Shown here in pieces: positions 7,816 through 16,261 of a stretch of DNA of 56,637 bases. Below the pieces are notes generated by a model. The model was not told where the DNA came from. It saw only the letters and a list, made by a program, of their open reading frames with translations, and searched no databases. Origin of the DNA: Rhizobium sp. P32RR-XVIII (lineage in GTDB: Bacteria > Pseudomonadota > Alphaproteobacteria > Rhizobiales > Rhizobiaceae). A program made the translations under genes and the position numbers. Position 1 is the first letter of the stretch, and each line of letters begins with the position of its first letter. The DNA lies in the NCBI RefSeq assembly GCF_012641395.1, contig NZ_JABAIH010000023.1, positions 1 to 56,637 on the forward strand, written 5' to 3'.

Positions 7816-9162
7816 ATGCGCGATACGCAGCCAAGGGCAATACCTGACACGTTCTCGATCGCAGACTTCGCCGAGTTACCGACGGACTGGAGTCTGCTGC
7901 TGCAATTCACCACGTTGCTGTACTACCTGCAGGTCACGAATCCGGATAACGGCCTGATCCGGGACAAGACCGAGCCGAATGCCCCGGCAAGCATCGCGGC
8001 GATCGGGATGGCCTTGGCGGCAAGTCCCGTTGGCGTGGAACGCGGCGTGGTCACCCGCGAATTTGCCGCGAAGGTCGCTCGCAGACAATTAAGATATCTG
8101 ATGGAATTACCGCAGGGACCGGAGACAGACGCGTCTGGCTACAAGGGCTTCTTTTACCATTTTCTGGACATCGAAACCGGTCGCCGAGTTTGGCAATGCG
8201 AATTGTCCACCATAGATTCGGCATTCCTGTTCGCAGGTGCTCTGACAGTTGCCACCTATTTCGATCGCGACACCGCCGAGGAAGCGCAAGTACGCCAGTT
8301 TGCCAATGAGCTCTACGAGCGTGCGGACTGGAACTGGGCCTGCAACAGCGAGCCCACGCTGACGCATGGCTGGATGCCGGAAACCGGATTCATCCCTCAC
8401 CGCTGGCGCGGCTACGACGAGGGCTTGCTGCTCTACTTCCTCGGCCTGGGTTCGCCGACCCACCCGCTGGAGCCCGAGAGCTACACTGCATACACGGCGA
8501 CTTACGAATGGAAAAACATCTACGGGCGCGAGCTACTCTATTCAGGCCCGCTTTTCACCCATCAGTTGTCGCATCTGTGGGTGGACTTTCGGGGAATCCG
8601 CGACGATTTCATGCGCGGGCGTGATAGCGACTATTTTGAGAACAGCCGGCGAGCGACTTTCGTTCAGCAGGAGTATGCCATCCGTAATCCGATGAACTTC
8701 GTCGGCTACGGGCAATATTGCTGGGGCTTCACGGCGTGCGATGGCCCCGGTTGGATCACGCGCGAGGTCAATGGAACCGAGCGGCAGTTCTTCGACTACC
8801 TAGCCCGCGGTGCTCCCTTTGGCCCTGACGACGGGACGATCGCACCGTGGGTTGTCATTGCCTCGTTACCGTTCGCACCAGAAATAGTCGTCCCCACGAT
8901 CCGCAACTTTGCACGAATGAACCTTGGAATGACCCGCCTTTACGGATTCAACCCGTCATTCAATCAGTCATTTGCAGTGAAGGACAGTCCGACCGGATGG
9001 TGGAGATCTCCGTATCATTTCGGTATAGACCAGGGACCGGTCGTGCTAGCGATCGAGAACTACCGGACGGGCTTGCTGTGGAACATCATGCGCCGCTGTC
9101 CGCCGATTTTGGCCGGCCTGAAAAGGGCGGGCTTTGCGGGCGGATGGCTCGCTGCGATCTGA
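7816..9162 (+). CDS. Glucoamylase-domain protein (PF10091 type), cytosolic
   Basis: A 448-residue protein related to the glycoamylase domain, an (alpha/alpha)6-barrel found alone or within cyclic beta-1,2-glucan synthases. Family motifs are visible: GYKGFFYHFLDIETGRRVW, then STIDSAFLFAGAL, WNWACNSEPTLTHGWMPETG, RWRGYDEGLLLYFLGLGSP, THQLSHLWVDFRG and GWGFTACDGPGW-like YCWGFTACDGPGW. No signal peptide is present, so it probably acts in the cytoplasm. I chose the ATG at 7816 (MRDTQPRAIPD, weak AAGG site 8 nt upstream) over a GTG at 7780. The real substrate of this family is unsettled; a beta-glucan or other glycan is likely. It stands alone with no glycan genes beside it. Confidence 0.85.
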   Translation: MRDTQPRAIPDTFSIADFAELPTDWSLLLQFTTLLYYLQVTNPDNGLIRDKTEPNAPASIAAIGMALAASPVGVERGVVTREFAAKVARRQLRYLMELPQGPETDASGYKGFFYHFLDIETGRRVWQCELSTIDSAFLFAGALTVATYFDRDTAEEAQVRQFANELYERADWNWACNSEPTLTHGWMPETGFIPHRWRGYDEGLLLYFLGLGSPTHPLEPESYTAYTATYEWKNIYGRELLYSGPLFTHQLSHLWVDFRGIRDDFMRGRDSDYFENSRRATFVQQEYAIRNPMNFVGYGQYCWGFTACDGPGWITREVNGTERQFFDYLARGAPFGPDDGTIAPWVVIASLPFAPEIVVPTIRNFARMNLGMTRLYGFNPSFNQSFAVKDSPTGWWRSPYHFGIDQGPVVLAIENYRTGLLWNIMRRCPPILAGLKRAGFAGGWLAAI

Positions 9163-9394
9163 TTGAGCACCGTGCCCTTCCAAGGCGTTCCGCATTTGAA
9201 GTTTCGATCACGCGTCTTATTATTACCTACCCGGGGTGGCCGCGCAAAAGGGGCTTCACAACTGATAGCGCCTTCCCTCGGTCTTGAGGGGTAGTCCAGA
9301 ATCGGGCTCGGTTCGGTGTCCACTTCCACCCTCCGTCCTCAACCACTCTGCTGTTGATATGGTATGCGCCGAGCCGTCACATAGGAGAAACCTC

Positions 9395-9838
9395 GTGAAC
9401 GCATACATCTCGGCTCTGATTGGCCTCGCCGGCGTCGCAATCGGCAGCCTGACTTCGTTTGCCACGACCTGGATCACACAGGAGTTTCAGGTGAAGGCAA
9501 GACATCGGGAGGTTGAGATCGCCAAGCGCGAAAAGCTCTTTTCGGATTTCATCACCGAAGCCACCCGTCTTTATGGCGATGCAATTAGCCATCAGAAGGA
9601 TGACGTTTCCGACCTCGTGCTGCTCTATGCATTAGTCGCCCAGATGCGTCTGTTTTCATCCCGTCCGGTTTTGGACGCAGCCGAGCTGGTAATGGACCGG
9701 ATCGTCGAAACTTACCTCGCGCCCAATCGCTCCCTGTCCGAGATCAAGGATCTCGCGCGTTCCGGTGCAATGAACTTTCTCCTCGAATTCGGTGAGGCTT
9801 GTCGGGAGGAGTTGGCGGCAGGGCGGCCTGGCCGTTGA
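9395..9838 (+). CDS. Small single-pass membrane protein of unknown function
   Basis: Product of 147 residues starting at GTG 9395, chosen because AGGAG lies 8-12 nt upstream; longer frames lack a ribosome site. One membrane helix sits at residues 4-27 (ISALIGLAGVAIGSLTSFAT), followed by a soluble, charged helical domain (QEFQVKARHREVEIAKREKL) that probably forms a coiled coil in the cytoplasm. I do not recognise the family with confidence. Small proteins of this layout occur in many rhizobia. No operon partner is evident; the MutS-like fragment begins 22 bp downstream. Confidence 0.65.
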   Translation: MNAYISALIGLAGVAIGSLTSFATTWITQEFQVKARHREVEIAKREKLFSDFITEATRLYGDAISHQKDDVSDLVLLYALVAQMRLFSSRPVLDAAELVMDRIVETYLAPNRSLSEIKDLARSGAMNFLLEFGEACREELAAGRPGR

Positions 9839-9860
9839 CCGGAGGGTAAGTCGTAGCTGA

Positions 9861-10262
9861 CCGAATGAACGCTCGAACTCAGCCGTGGGCGGCAAGCTTG
9901 ACGAGGAGTTGAGTCGCATGAAAGAGATTATGAGCGATTATAGCAGCGATGCGCTGTTGCTGTTCAACGAATCCTTCGCAGCAACCAACGAGCGGGAAGG
10001 CACGGAGATCGCCAGGCAGATCGTAGGCAGCTTGCTCGACGATCGCGCGCGCATGTTCTTCGTCACCCACATGTACGAGTTCGCCAACGGCTTCGCCGAA
10101 GAAGGCCGGCCCGATGTGGCATTCCTGCGCGCTGAACGCCGGGACGACGGAACCCGCAGTTTCAATCTCATCGAGGCAGAACCGTTGCGCACAAGCTTTG
10201 GCGAGGATCGCTACAAGGAGATTTTCGCGCCGGCCGGCGGCTCCCGGCAATTGATCGGCTGA
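9861..10262 (+). pseudogene. C-terminal fragment of a MutS-family ATPase
   Basis: The frame reads GGKLDEELSRMKEIM, LLLFNESFAATNEREGTEIA and RMFFVTHMYEFANGF, the C-terminal half of the MutS ATPase domain: the Walker B region with NESFAATN, then the switch His in FVTH. The Walker A part and all mismatch-recognition and clamp domains are missing; an in-frame stop lies at 9858-9860. It resembles the MutS-related stand-alone ATPases rather than canonical MutS. About 125 residues remain of a family with several hundred, so it is unlikely to work. A GTG at 9885 could still start a short peptide. Confidence 0.75.
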
Positions 10263-10369
10263 CCTTGAACACTCCAGCGCCCCGGCGGCGTTGCGAGCCA
10301 TGCGACGCGGGCGTAGAATGAAGTTCTGTGGACCAGGAGCGATCGAAGCATCGTGGAAGGAGGTCCGAC

Positions 10370-11269
10370 ATGAACAATGCGCTCTCCAATGGCGACTCGC
10401 GGAGACCGCCGCAACAGGCTGGCGTCATCTTCGCCGACCATGTGCATGAAGTAGCCGTCCATGCCGATGTCCTCGCCTTGCTCCCTGATCCCGCAACTGC
10501 GCGGTCTTGCCTTGATATCGCCGAGGATGCCGCAGGTGCCATCCATGGCACCATGGCCGCTGCTCATGTGGGCGCCGACCCCGAAAAGATGATCGCCGCA
10601 GCTGAGGAAATCGACCTGCAGAGGATGAGAGAGCACGATGAAGGCTCGCCGCTGAAGCGCCTTGAACGGGTCACGCGCGCCTTCGAGGATTGGAAACACC
10701 ACAAGCCCGAACGAGAGCGTCTCCTTCTCGACGACTGCCGTGGTGATCTCGGCCGTTGCGTGACGAGCGAATGCCATGAGACGGCGCTCGTCATCGCCCC
10801 TTGCTATGGCAATTTGGATGCCCGCGACACGTTTCACGACATCGTATTCAACGAACACAAGCTGGTGCTGGTGCCGCCACCCGGCCACTATCACGGCAAC
10901 CTCATGGGCCACGTCGTGATTGGCTGGAAGCCGCACGAGCATGCGCAGCACACCGTCGTTGCGGCGAGACGCTGGCTGGCGGCAGCCGATCGCATCACCG
11001 TTCTATGCGTCAACGACAAACCAAACGGAAGTTATCAGTTCACGGCCCGGGAGCTGCTGAAACAGCTCAGCCTTGACGGCGACGTTATCGCGATCAGCTC
11101 AGGCGGCCGCTCCGTCGGCGAAACGATCCTCGATTTCGCGAAAACCGCGAACGCCACCTGCCTGCTGGTCGGCGCCTTCAGACATGGCTATTTCCTGGAA
11201 CTGCTGCTCGGTCGCGTCACCCGCTACCTGTTGTCGCATAGCACGCTTCCGATAATGATGAAGCATTAG
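10370..11269 (+). CDS. Universal stress protein with a long N-terminal domain
   Basis: A 299-residue protein. The C-terminal part is a UspA domain: VVIGWKPHEHAQHTVVAARR (about 195-214), ADRITVLCV, and the ATP-loop-like LLVGAFRHGYFLELLLGRVT followed by HSTLPIMMKH. The N-terminal 150 residues look like a degenerate first Usp domain (HVHEVAVHADVLALLPDP...). The start at 10370 has AAGGAGG 5 nt upstream and is preferred to a GTG 42 nt earlier. Tandem Usp proteins often respond to oxygen limitation in rhizobia, consistent with the nearby FNR-type boxes, though none was found directly upstream. Confidence 0.85.
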   Translation: MNNALSNGDSRRPPQQAGVIFADHVHEVAVHADVLALLPDPATARSCLDIAEDAAGAIHGTMAAAHVGADPEKMIAAAEEIDLQRMREHDEGSPLKRLERVTRAFEDWKHHKPERERLLLDDCRGDLGRCVTSECHETALVIAPCYGNLDARDTFHDIVFNEHKLVLVPPPGHYHGNLMGHVVIGWKPHEHAQHTVVAARRWLAAADRITVLCVNDKPNGSYQFTARELLKQLSLDGDVIAISSGGRSVGETILDFAKTANATCLLVGAFRHGYFLELLLGRVTRYLLSHSTLPIMMKH

Positions 11270-11291
11270 CTAGATAGCCGTCGGCTGCCCC

Positions 11292-11391
11292 TCATTTGAC
11301 GACCAGGACATGGCACGGCGCGACTTCGACCAATCTGTCGGTCGTGCTGCCGATCAGCCTGTTGTAGAGAGCCGAGTGACCCATAGAGCCT
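11292..11391 (-). pseudogene. C-terminal fragment of a second universal stress protein
   Basis: Reading leftward gives GSMGHSALYNRLIGSTTDRL followed by VEVAPCHVLVVK and a stop at 11294-11292. This is the characteristic C-terminal end of a single-domain UspA protein (GSHGHSALYNLLIGSTTD-V---APCPVLVV). The remaining 80% of the gene is absent, as the frame is lost to the right of about 11391. It converges with the intact Usp gene, 22 bp from its stop, so an inverted pair of stress-protein genes existed here. Confidence 0.75.
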
Positions 11392-11555
11392 CAATACGCT
11401 ACAAGTATACTTTTCTAAAACGCGCCTAGTTGCGGAGTAGACAAGCAGACATGAAAACCACGGCGCGCAATGCCGCGTACTGCTACGGTTTCAGCGTCGT
11501 TCATGATAAGGTTCTTTGTTTGTTTGCTGCCGATGAACCTAGACAGGGGGCGGCG

Positions 11556-12278
11556 ATGAGGAAGACGCTGCTTTGGATCACTTCAGTGCTGATTTTGAGC
11601 ATAAGCACGGCGGTTCAAGCCCACGAGTGCTCGGACATCGCGCTTGTCCTGGCCGTGGACGGTTCCGATAGCATCGATGACAACGAATATGCATTTCAGA
11701 AAGCAGCGATTTCCACTGCATTCCGCGACAAGGCGGTAATTTCAACGCTGCGAGAGGCAGGGGTCGTGGCGGTTTCGGCCGTTTTCTGGGGAGACGCCGA
11801 GTCCCCAACGCAAGAAGTGGGGTGGTTCATTATCACCGATGGTGAAGGCGCAGAGAGCTTTGCACGCGAAATCGACGACGATTCCCGCTTGGTCTTCGGG
11901 CATACCGACATCGGCAACGGCATCTGGTCAGCGCTGACTATGCTTTCGGACTCGAACTTGTGTCCGCGCAGAGCAATTATCGACATCTCGGGCGATGGCA
12001 GAGAGACAGGGGGGCTCCTCAAACGTCCGGACGTGATATCGCTGTACCAAGCACGTCTACGCGCCAAGCAAATGGATGTAAGAATCAATGCCTTGGCCGT
12101 CTCCGACGATGGCGGAGACCTGGCCAGCTACTACGCCAAGAATGTAATCCTCGGTTCCGATGCCTTCGTGATGGACATCAAAAATTATGCCGACTATTCC
12201 GCCGCCCTGAGAAAGAAACTGATAAGGGAACTGGCATCCAAAGCCGTGGACGTCCCGTTAAAAGCAAGCGCGGAATAG
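11556..12278 (+). CDS. Secreted DUF1194 protein with a VWA-like fold
   Basis: A 240-residue periplasmic protein. A signal peptide covers residues 1-22 (MRKTLLWITSVLILSISTAV, cleavage after VQA). The mature part starts HECSDIALVLAVDGSDSIDD, in which DGSDS matches the DxSxS metal-ion-dependent adhesion motif of von Willebrand A domains; FGHTDIGNGIW and IIDISGDGRETGG supply the further MIDAS positions. I chose ATG 11556 because only it gives a proper signal peptide. DUF1194 proteins are common in Rhizobiales, and their role is unknown; metal-dependent protein binding is likely. It appears to be monocistronic. Confidence 0.85.
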   Translation: MRKTLLWITSVLILSISTAVQAHECSDIALVLAVDGSDSIDDNEYAFQKAAISTAFRDKAVISTLREAGVVAVSAVFWGDAESPTQEVGWFIITDGEGAESFAREIDDDSRLVFGHTDIGNGIWSALTMLSDSNLCPRRAIIDISGDGRETGGLLKRPDVISLYQARLRAKQMDVRINALAVSDDGGDLASYYAKNVILGSDAFVMDIKNYADYSAALRKKLIRELASKAVDVPLKASAE

Positions 12279-12430
12279 CGGCGCCAGGCGGCCGTGGCTT
12301 CCATACTGCCCAGTAGACAACGTCAGACGTTCCGAAGCTCTAACCCGGCCATTATGACGCAAGCCACAGAGTTTGCTGGCTCCGTACCTCTTGTCAGCGC
12401 CTGCTTAACAGGGGCGAGACCTCGGATTGC

Positions 12431-12465
12431 TTGGAAAATATTGTATACAAAATTCAGAAGACTTG
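12431..12465 (+). promoter_or_regulatory. Operator-type palindrome TTGTATACAA ahead of the short pdxA-tctCBA operon
   Basis: A perfect 10-bp palindrome TTGTATACAA lies at 12441-12450, 64 bp before the start of the first gene. It fits the TNGT-n-ACNA core described for operators of the FadR/FCD branch of GntR regulators. The 23-bp block from GTATAC at 12443 to ACTTG at 12465 recurs with two mismatches at 21689-21711 on the opposite strand, ahead of the other operon. A GntR/FCD gene sits beside that second copy. Confidence 0.7.
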
Positions 12466-12513
12466 ATGTCGAAGTCTGAATGCCGTATTAACCCCTCCAG
12501 GATGGAGGAAATG

Positions 12514-13068
12514 ATGAGCTTGAGCCAAAGCCAAATGCGGCCGGTCATTGCGCTAGCCATGGGAGATCCAGCAGGAATTAGCCCGGAACTTACGGCCAAG
12601 CTCTGCGCTCTTGAAGAGATCGCAGATATTGCACAATTGGCCGTCATCGGAGATCGTCGCATGTTCGGCAAAGGCGCTGCCGACGCCGGGCTGGACCTCA
12701 CGATTGAAACAATGGCAGCGGGTCAATTTGCTGCGCTCAAGTCGGAGCGCCATGTCTTTATCGATCTTGCGCATCTTGACCCGTCAGAGTGCCCATTCCC
12801 GGCAGACACCGTCTTTCTGCGCGCGGTCAAAGAAGGCTACCGCGCCGTCCTGACGATGTATCATGATCAGGGGCAGATCGCGATGAAGCTTATGGGTTTC
12901 GATGAGGGCGTCACCATGATCGGCGGCCTGCCCTTCCCGCTCTGCACGCCTGCCCACAGTACTGCTTACGATATCGCCGGCAAGGGCATTGCAAACATCC
13001 GCGCGAGCCGCGAGGCGATTCTTCTGGCCGCGCGCATGGCGTCAAGGACGCACTTTGCTGCCGGATAG
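12514..13068 (+). pseudogene. PdxA-family dehydrogenase with a large in-frame internal deletion
   Basis: The 184-residue product joins the N-terminal 92 residues (RPVIALAMGDPAGISPELTA) directly to the C-terminal part (PFPADTVFLRAVKEGYRAVL). The full-length paralogue at 20598-21635 has about 158 more residues between these points. The missing piece contains two of the three His ligands of the catalytic metal (equivalents of His177 and His221 of the paralogue); only TMYHDQGQ remains. It should therefore be inactive as a 4-phospho-hydroxyacid dehydrogenase, although the frame is intact. The start at 12514 follows GGAGG by 3 nt. It leads the rightward operon, 65 bp before tctC. Confidence 0.85.
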
Positions 13069-13133
13069 CCGTTCTTAAAGAATACCCGGTGCGAGGAGGT
13101 TCGTACCGGCTTCATCTAACAAGGAGGTAGAAG

Positions 13134-14123
13134 ATGAAGACTTTGGCCATGAGCATGACTCTTGCAGCCGCGTTGGCGATGGCTGGCCAAGCATTGGCCT
13201 TCGAACCGACAAGGCCCGTCGAGTTTGTTGTTGCGTCCGGCGCTGGCGGCGGGACCGACAATTTCGCCCGCACGATCCAGTCAATCATCACCAAGCACAA
13301 ACTCATGGGCAAGTCGATGGTGGTCTTGAACAAGGGTGGCGGCAGCGGCGCCGAGGCATTTCTTTACGCCAAGCAGAACGATGGCGACCCCAACAAGCTG
13401 TATTTTGGAACCAATAACGCCTATCTGCTGCCGCATGTTGCTAAGATGGCCTATTCGACGAAGGACCTGACACCGGTCGCGGCAATGGCTTTCGACGAGT
13501 TTCTGATCTGGGTCAAATCGGACTCTGAATATACGACGCCAGCAGCACTCGTGGACGCAGCCAAGGCGTCGCCAAACACCATTGCTTTTGCAGGAAGCCA
13601 GTCCAAGGACACTGACGAAACCCTGGTGGCGCTGATCGAGCAGGCCACAGGCGCTAAGTTCAAGTATCTGCCCTTCAACGGTGGCGGCGAAGTCGGTGTC
13701 CAGCTCGCGGGCGGCCACGTTGCCGCCAATGTCAACAACCCCAATGAGAATATCGGTCAATGGAAAGCCGGCGCCGTCAAGCCGCTCTGTGTCTTCTCCG
13801 ACAAGCCGATGGCAAAAAGCGAGCCGATTTACGACGGCAAGGGCTGGGGCGACATTCCAATCTGCTCGTCGGTAGGCATCGCGATCCCGTCCTATAAGAT
13901 GCCCCGCACCGTGTGGGTCGCCGCCGGGACGCCTGAAGATGCAGTCGCCTATTATGCCGATATCATGAAGAAGGTCAGCGAGACGCCGGAATGGGCGGAA
14001 TATATCCGCAAGACCTCGCAAACCGGCGATTACCTTGACGGCGCGAAATTAACGGATTTCATCGGCACCAGCGAGACGAAAGCGGTGAACGTCTTCAAGA
14101 CGGAAGGCTGGCTGGTTCAGTAA
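13134..14123 (+). CDS. tctC: Tripartite tricarboxylate transporter substrate-binding protein
   Basis: A 329-residue periplasmic binding protein of the TctC/Bug family, which captures carboxylates for the TctAB membrane pair. Signal peptide residues 1-22 end in GQALA. The family hallmarks follow: PTRPVEFVVASGAGGGTDNF (first ligand loop), VLNKGGGSGAEAFLY, and AGSQSKDTDETLV (second loop). An AAGGAGGT ribosome site lies 6-7 nt upstream. It is second in an operon, followed by tctB 70 bp later. The Asp in the first ligand loop, found in many carboxylate-specific members, is replaced by Thr-Asp in GGGTDNF, typical of the family. The ligand cannot be read from sequence. Confidence 0.92.
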   Translation: MKTLAMSMTLAAALAMAGQALAFEPTRPVEFVVASGAGGGTDNFARTIQSIITKHKLMGKSMVVLNKGGGSGAEAFLYAKQNDGDPNKLYFGTNNAYLLPHVAKMAYSTKDLTPVAAMAFDEFLIWVKSDSEYTTPAALVDAAKASPNTIAFAGSQSKDTDETLVALIEQATGAKFKYLPFNGGGEVGVQLAGGHVAANVNNPNENIGQWKAGAVKPLCVFSDKPMAKSEPIYDGKGWGDIPICSSVGIAIPSYKMPRTVWVAAGTPEDAVAYYADIMKKVSETPEWAEYIRKTSQTGDYLDGAKLTDFIGTSETKAVNVFKTEGWLVQ

Positions 14124-14193
14124 GCGAACTGACGGACAGGCGCCCAGGGGTCCGGCGGACACCGCCGGATCCCTTAGATGAAGGAAACCGATC

Positions 14194-14682
14194 ATGCATA
14201 TCAAGCGCCTCCATATGGAGGTCTTCGCCGCCGCCGGCGTGGCCGCAATCGGCGTGCTCGCAGCCACAGGCTCGTTGGAGCTTGGTGTGACCTGGGGGGA
14301 TTCAGGGCCGCAGCCCGGCTACTTCCCATTTTATGTCGGCCTCATCGTCATCGCGGCGAGCATCGGCTGCGTCGTGCAGGCTATCTTGAAGGCAAGGAGC
14401 GCCGAGCAGCAGGAGACTTTTCTCGAGCCGGAGCAGACCCGGCGGCTTCTCTCCTTCTTTATTCCGATGATCGCCTTCGTCGTCGTGACGATCTATTTCG
14501 GTGTCTATGTTGGAAGCGCGTTGTATCTGTTCTATGTCGCCTGGCGCCAGGGAAAATACAAACCCCACCATGCGATCTTCATGGGCGTTGCTTTTTCGAT
14601 CGTACTCTATTTGGTTTTCGAGACCGCGTTCCAGGTGCCGCTGCACAAAGGCCCACTCGAAGACATGCTTGGCATTTACTGA
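14194..14682 (+). CDS. tctB: Tripartite tricarboxylate transporter small permease
   Basis: A 162-residue membrane protein with four predicted helices (about residues 8-26, 45-63, 82-112, 124-143). The motif WGDSGPQPGYFPFYVGLIVI near residue 35 is the TctB hallmark (GPGYFP). It has a weak AAGGA ribosome site 8-12 nt upstream. TctB is the small subunit that partners TctA; together with TctC they use an ion gradient to import di- or tricarboxylates. The gene lies between tctC and tctA in the usual order. It ends 20 bp before tctA. Confidence 0.9.
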   Translation: MHIKRLHMEVFAAAGVAAIGVLAATGSLELGVTWGDSGPQPGYFPFYVGLIVIAASIGCVVQAILKARSAEQQETFLEPEQTRRLLSFFIPMIAFVVVTIYFGVYVGSALYLFYVAWRQGKYKPHHAIFMGVAFSIVLYLVFETAFQVPLHKGPLEDMLGIY

Positions 14683-14702
14683 GCGCAGCGGGAGCATATC
14701 TC

Positions 14703-16217
14703 ATGGAAAATTTCGGACTGCTGATCGACGGTTTTGGCATTGCGCTGACCCCCATGCACATCATGCTGATGGTTGCTGGCGTCCTGCTCGGCCTTGTGGT
14801 TGGCGTGCTTCCGGGGCTTGGTGCCCCCAACGGCGTCTCGCTGTTGATCCCTCTGACATTCTCGATGGATCCGGTATCGGCCATCATCCTTCTGGCATCC
14901 ATGTATTGGGGTGCGCTGTTCGGCGGGTCGACGACCTCCATTCTTTTCAATATTCCCGGCGAACCAAGCTCCGTGGCGACGACCTTCGACGGATACCCGC
15001 TGGCGCGCTCCGGACAATCTACGCGTGCGCTTACCTTTGCCTTCATATCGGCCGGCATCGGCGCGCTTATTGGCGTTCTCGTCATCACGCTGTTGTCGTC
15101 CTGGGCCGCCCGCTTCGCGCTCCGATTCGGCGCTCCTGAGTATTTTGCGGTCTATTTCCTGGCCTTTTGCGCATTTGTCGGGATGGGAAGCGCTTCACCG
15201 CTGAAGACCGTCGTCTCGCTCGGACTTGGCCTGCTGCTATCGGCGGTCGGAATGGACACGGTGACTGGCTCGCTGCGGCTGACATTCGGCATCGACGCGC
15301 TTGTGAGCGGCATCAGCTTCCTTGTTGTTGTCATCGGCCTGTTCGGCATAGGCGAGTTGCTGGCGACGGTACAGGATGGTCTGAAATTTCGTGGCGTTTC
15401 CTCTCGCATCGATCCGCGTGATGTCTTTAAGACCATCTGCGAGATGCCGCGCTATTTCACGACGATCGTCCGCTCTTCCTTGGTCGGCATATGGATGGGA
15501 ATCACACCCGGCGGGCCGACAGCCGCATCCTTCATGAGCTATGGCCTCGCCCGGCAATTGTCGAAGCCCGGCGCGAAGTTCGGAACCGGCCGCCCCGAAG
15601 GCATCATCGCTCCGGAAACAGCCGACCACTCGGCCGGAACCTGCGCCATGTTGCCGATGCTGGCGCTAGGGGTGCCGAGTTCCGCAACCGCGGCCGTCAT
15701 GATGGGCGGCTTGATGATTTGGGGCCTGACGCCCGGTCCCATGCTGTTCACCACGAAGCCCGACTTCGTCTGGGGTCTGATCGCCAGCATGTATGTGTCG
15801 AATATCGTCGGCGTCTTCCTCGTCCTTTTAACCGTTCCATTTTTTGCTGCCCTATTGCGCATCCCATTCACTATTATTGGTCCGATCATCGTCGCGATCT
15901 GCTTCGTAGGCGCCTATACGGTTGCGAGCGCCACTTCCGATCTGTGGCTGGTGTTGATCTTCGGTGCTGTCGGCTTCATCTTCAACAAGCTTGAATTCCC
16001 GCTGGCACCGTTGGTTCTGGCGATGGTGCTTGGCAACAAGGCGGAAGAATCCTTTCACCAGTCCATGATCGTCTCGGATGGATCGCTCGCGGTGTTCTTC
16101 TCCAACTTTCTGGTCGGTACCATCATGACGATTGCGCTCGCGCTTCTCATCGTCCCGCAGGCCGCTAAGCTTTGCTCCCACCTCAAGCGGCGTCAAGAAG
16201 TCGACCCGGCGGCATGA
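14703..16217 (+). CDS. tctA: Tripartite tricarboxylate transporter large permease
   Basis: A 504-residue polytopic protein, the usual TctA length, with about ten to twelve membrane segments. The two internal repeats are visible: LGLVVGVLPGLGAPNGVSLL near residue 30 and MGITPGGPTAASFMSYGLAR near 265, both carrying the family's G-PG-G substrate loops; YWGALFGGSTTSILFNIPGE is another signature. I start at ATG 14703 (MENFGLLIDGFGI), which matches the family; the frame is open much further upstream but overlaps tctB. The next gene's ATG at 16214 would overlap its stop, although I prefer a later start for it. Confidence 0.92.
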   Translation: MENFGLLIDGFGIALTPMHIMLMVAGVLLGLVVGVLPGLGAPNGVSLLIPLTFSMDPVSAIILLASMYWGALFGGSTTSILFNIPGEPSSVATTFDGYPLARSGQSTRALTFAFISAGIGALIGVLVITLLSSWAARFALRFGAPEYFAVYFLAFCAFVGMGSASPLKTVVSLGLGLLLSAVGMDTVTGSLRLTFGIDALVSGISFLVVVIGLFGIGELLATVQDGLKFRGVSSRIDPRDVFKTICEMPRYFTTIVRSSLVGIWMGITPGGPTAASFMSYGLARQLSKPGAKFGTGRPEGIIAPETADHSAGTCAMLPMLALGVPSSATAAVMMGGLMIWGLTPGPMLFTTKPDFVWGLIASMYVSNIVGVFLVLLTVPFFAALLRIPFTIIGPIIVAICFVGAYTVASATSDLWLVLIFGAVGFIFNKLEFPLAPLVLAMVLGNKAEESFHQSMIVSDGSLAVFFSNFLVGTIMTIALALLIVPQAAKLCSHLKRRQEVDPAA

Positions 16218-16261
16218 GCCGCGTCGACTTGATTTTCACACTCGTCAGCAAGGTCCACATT

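Noticed and set aside
14178..14702. Upstream extension of the tctA frame by 175 codons
   Set aside because: It overlaps tctB completely; the family start and length fit ATG 14703.
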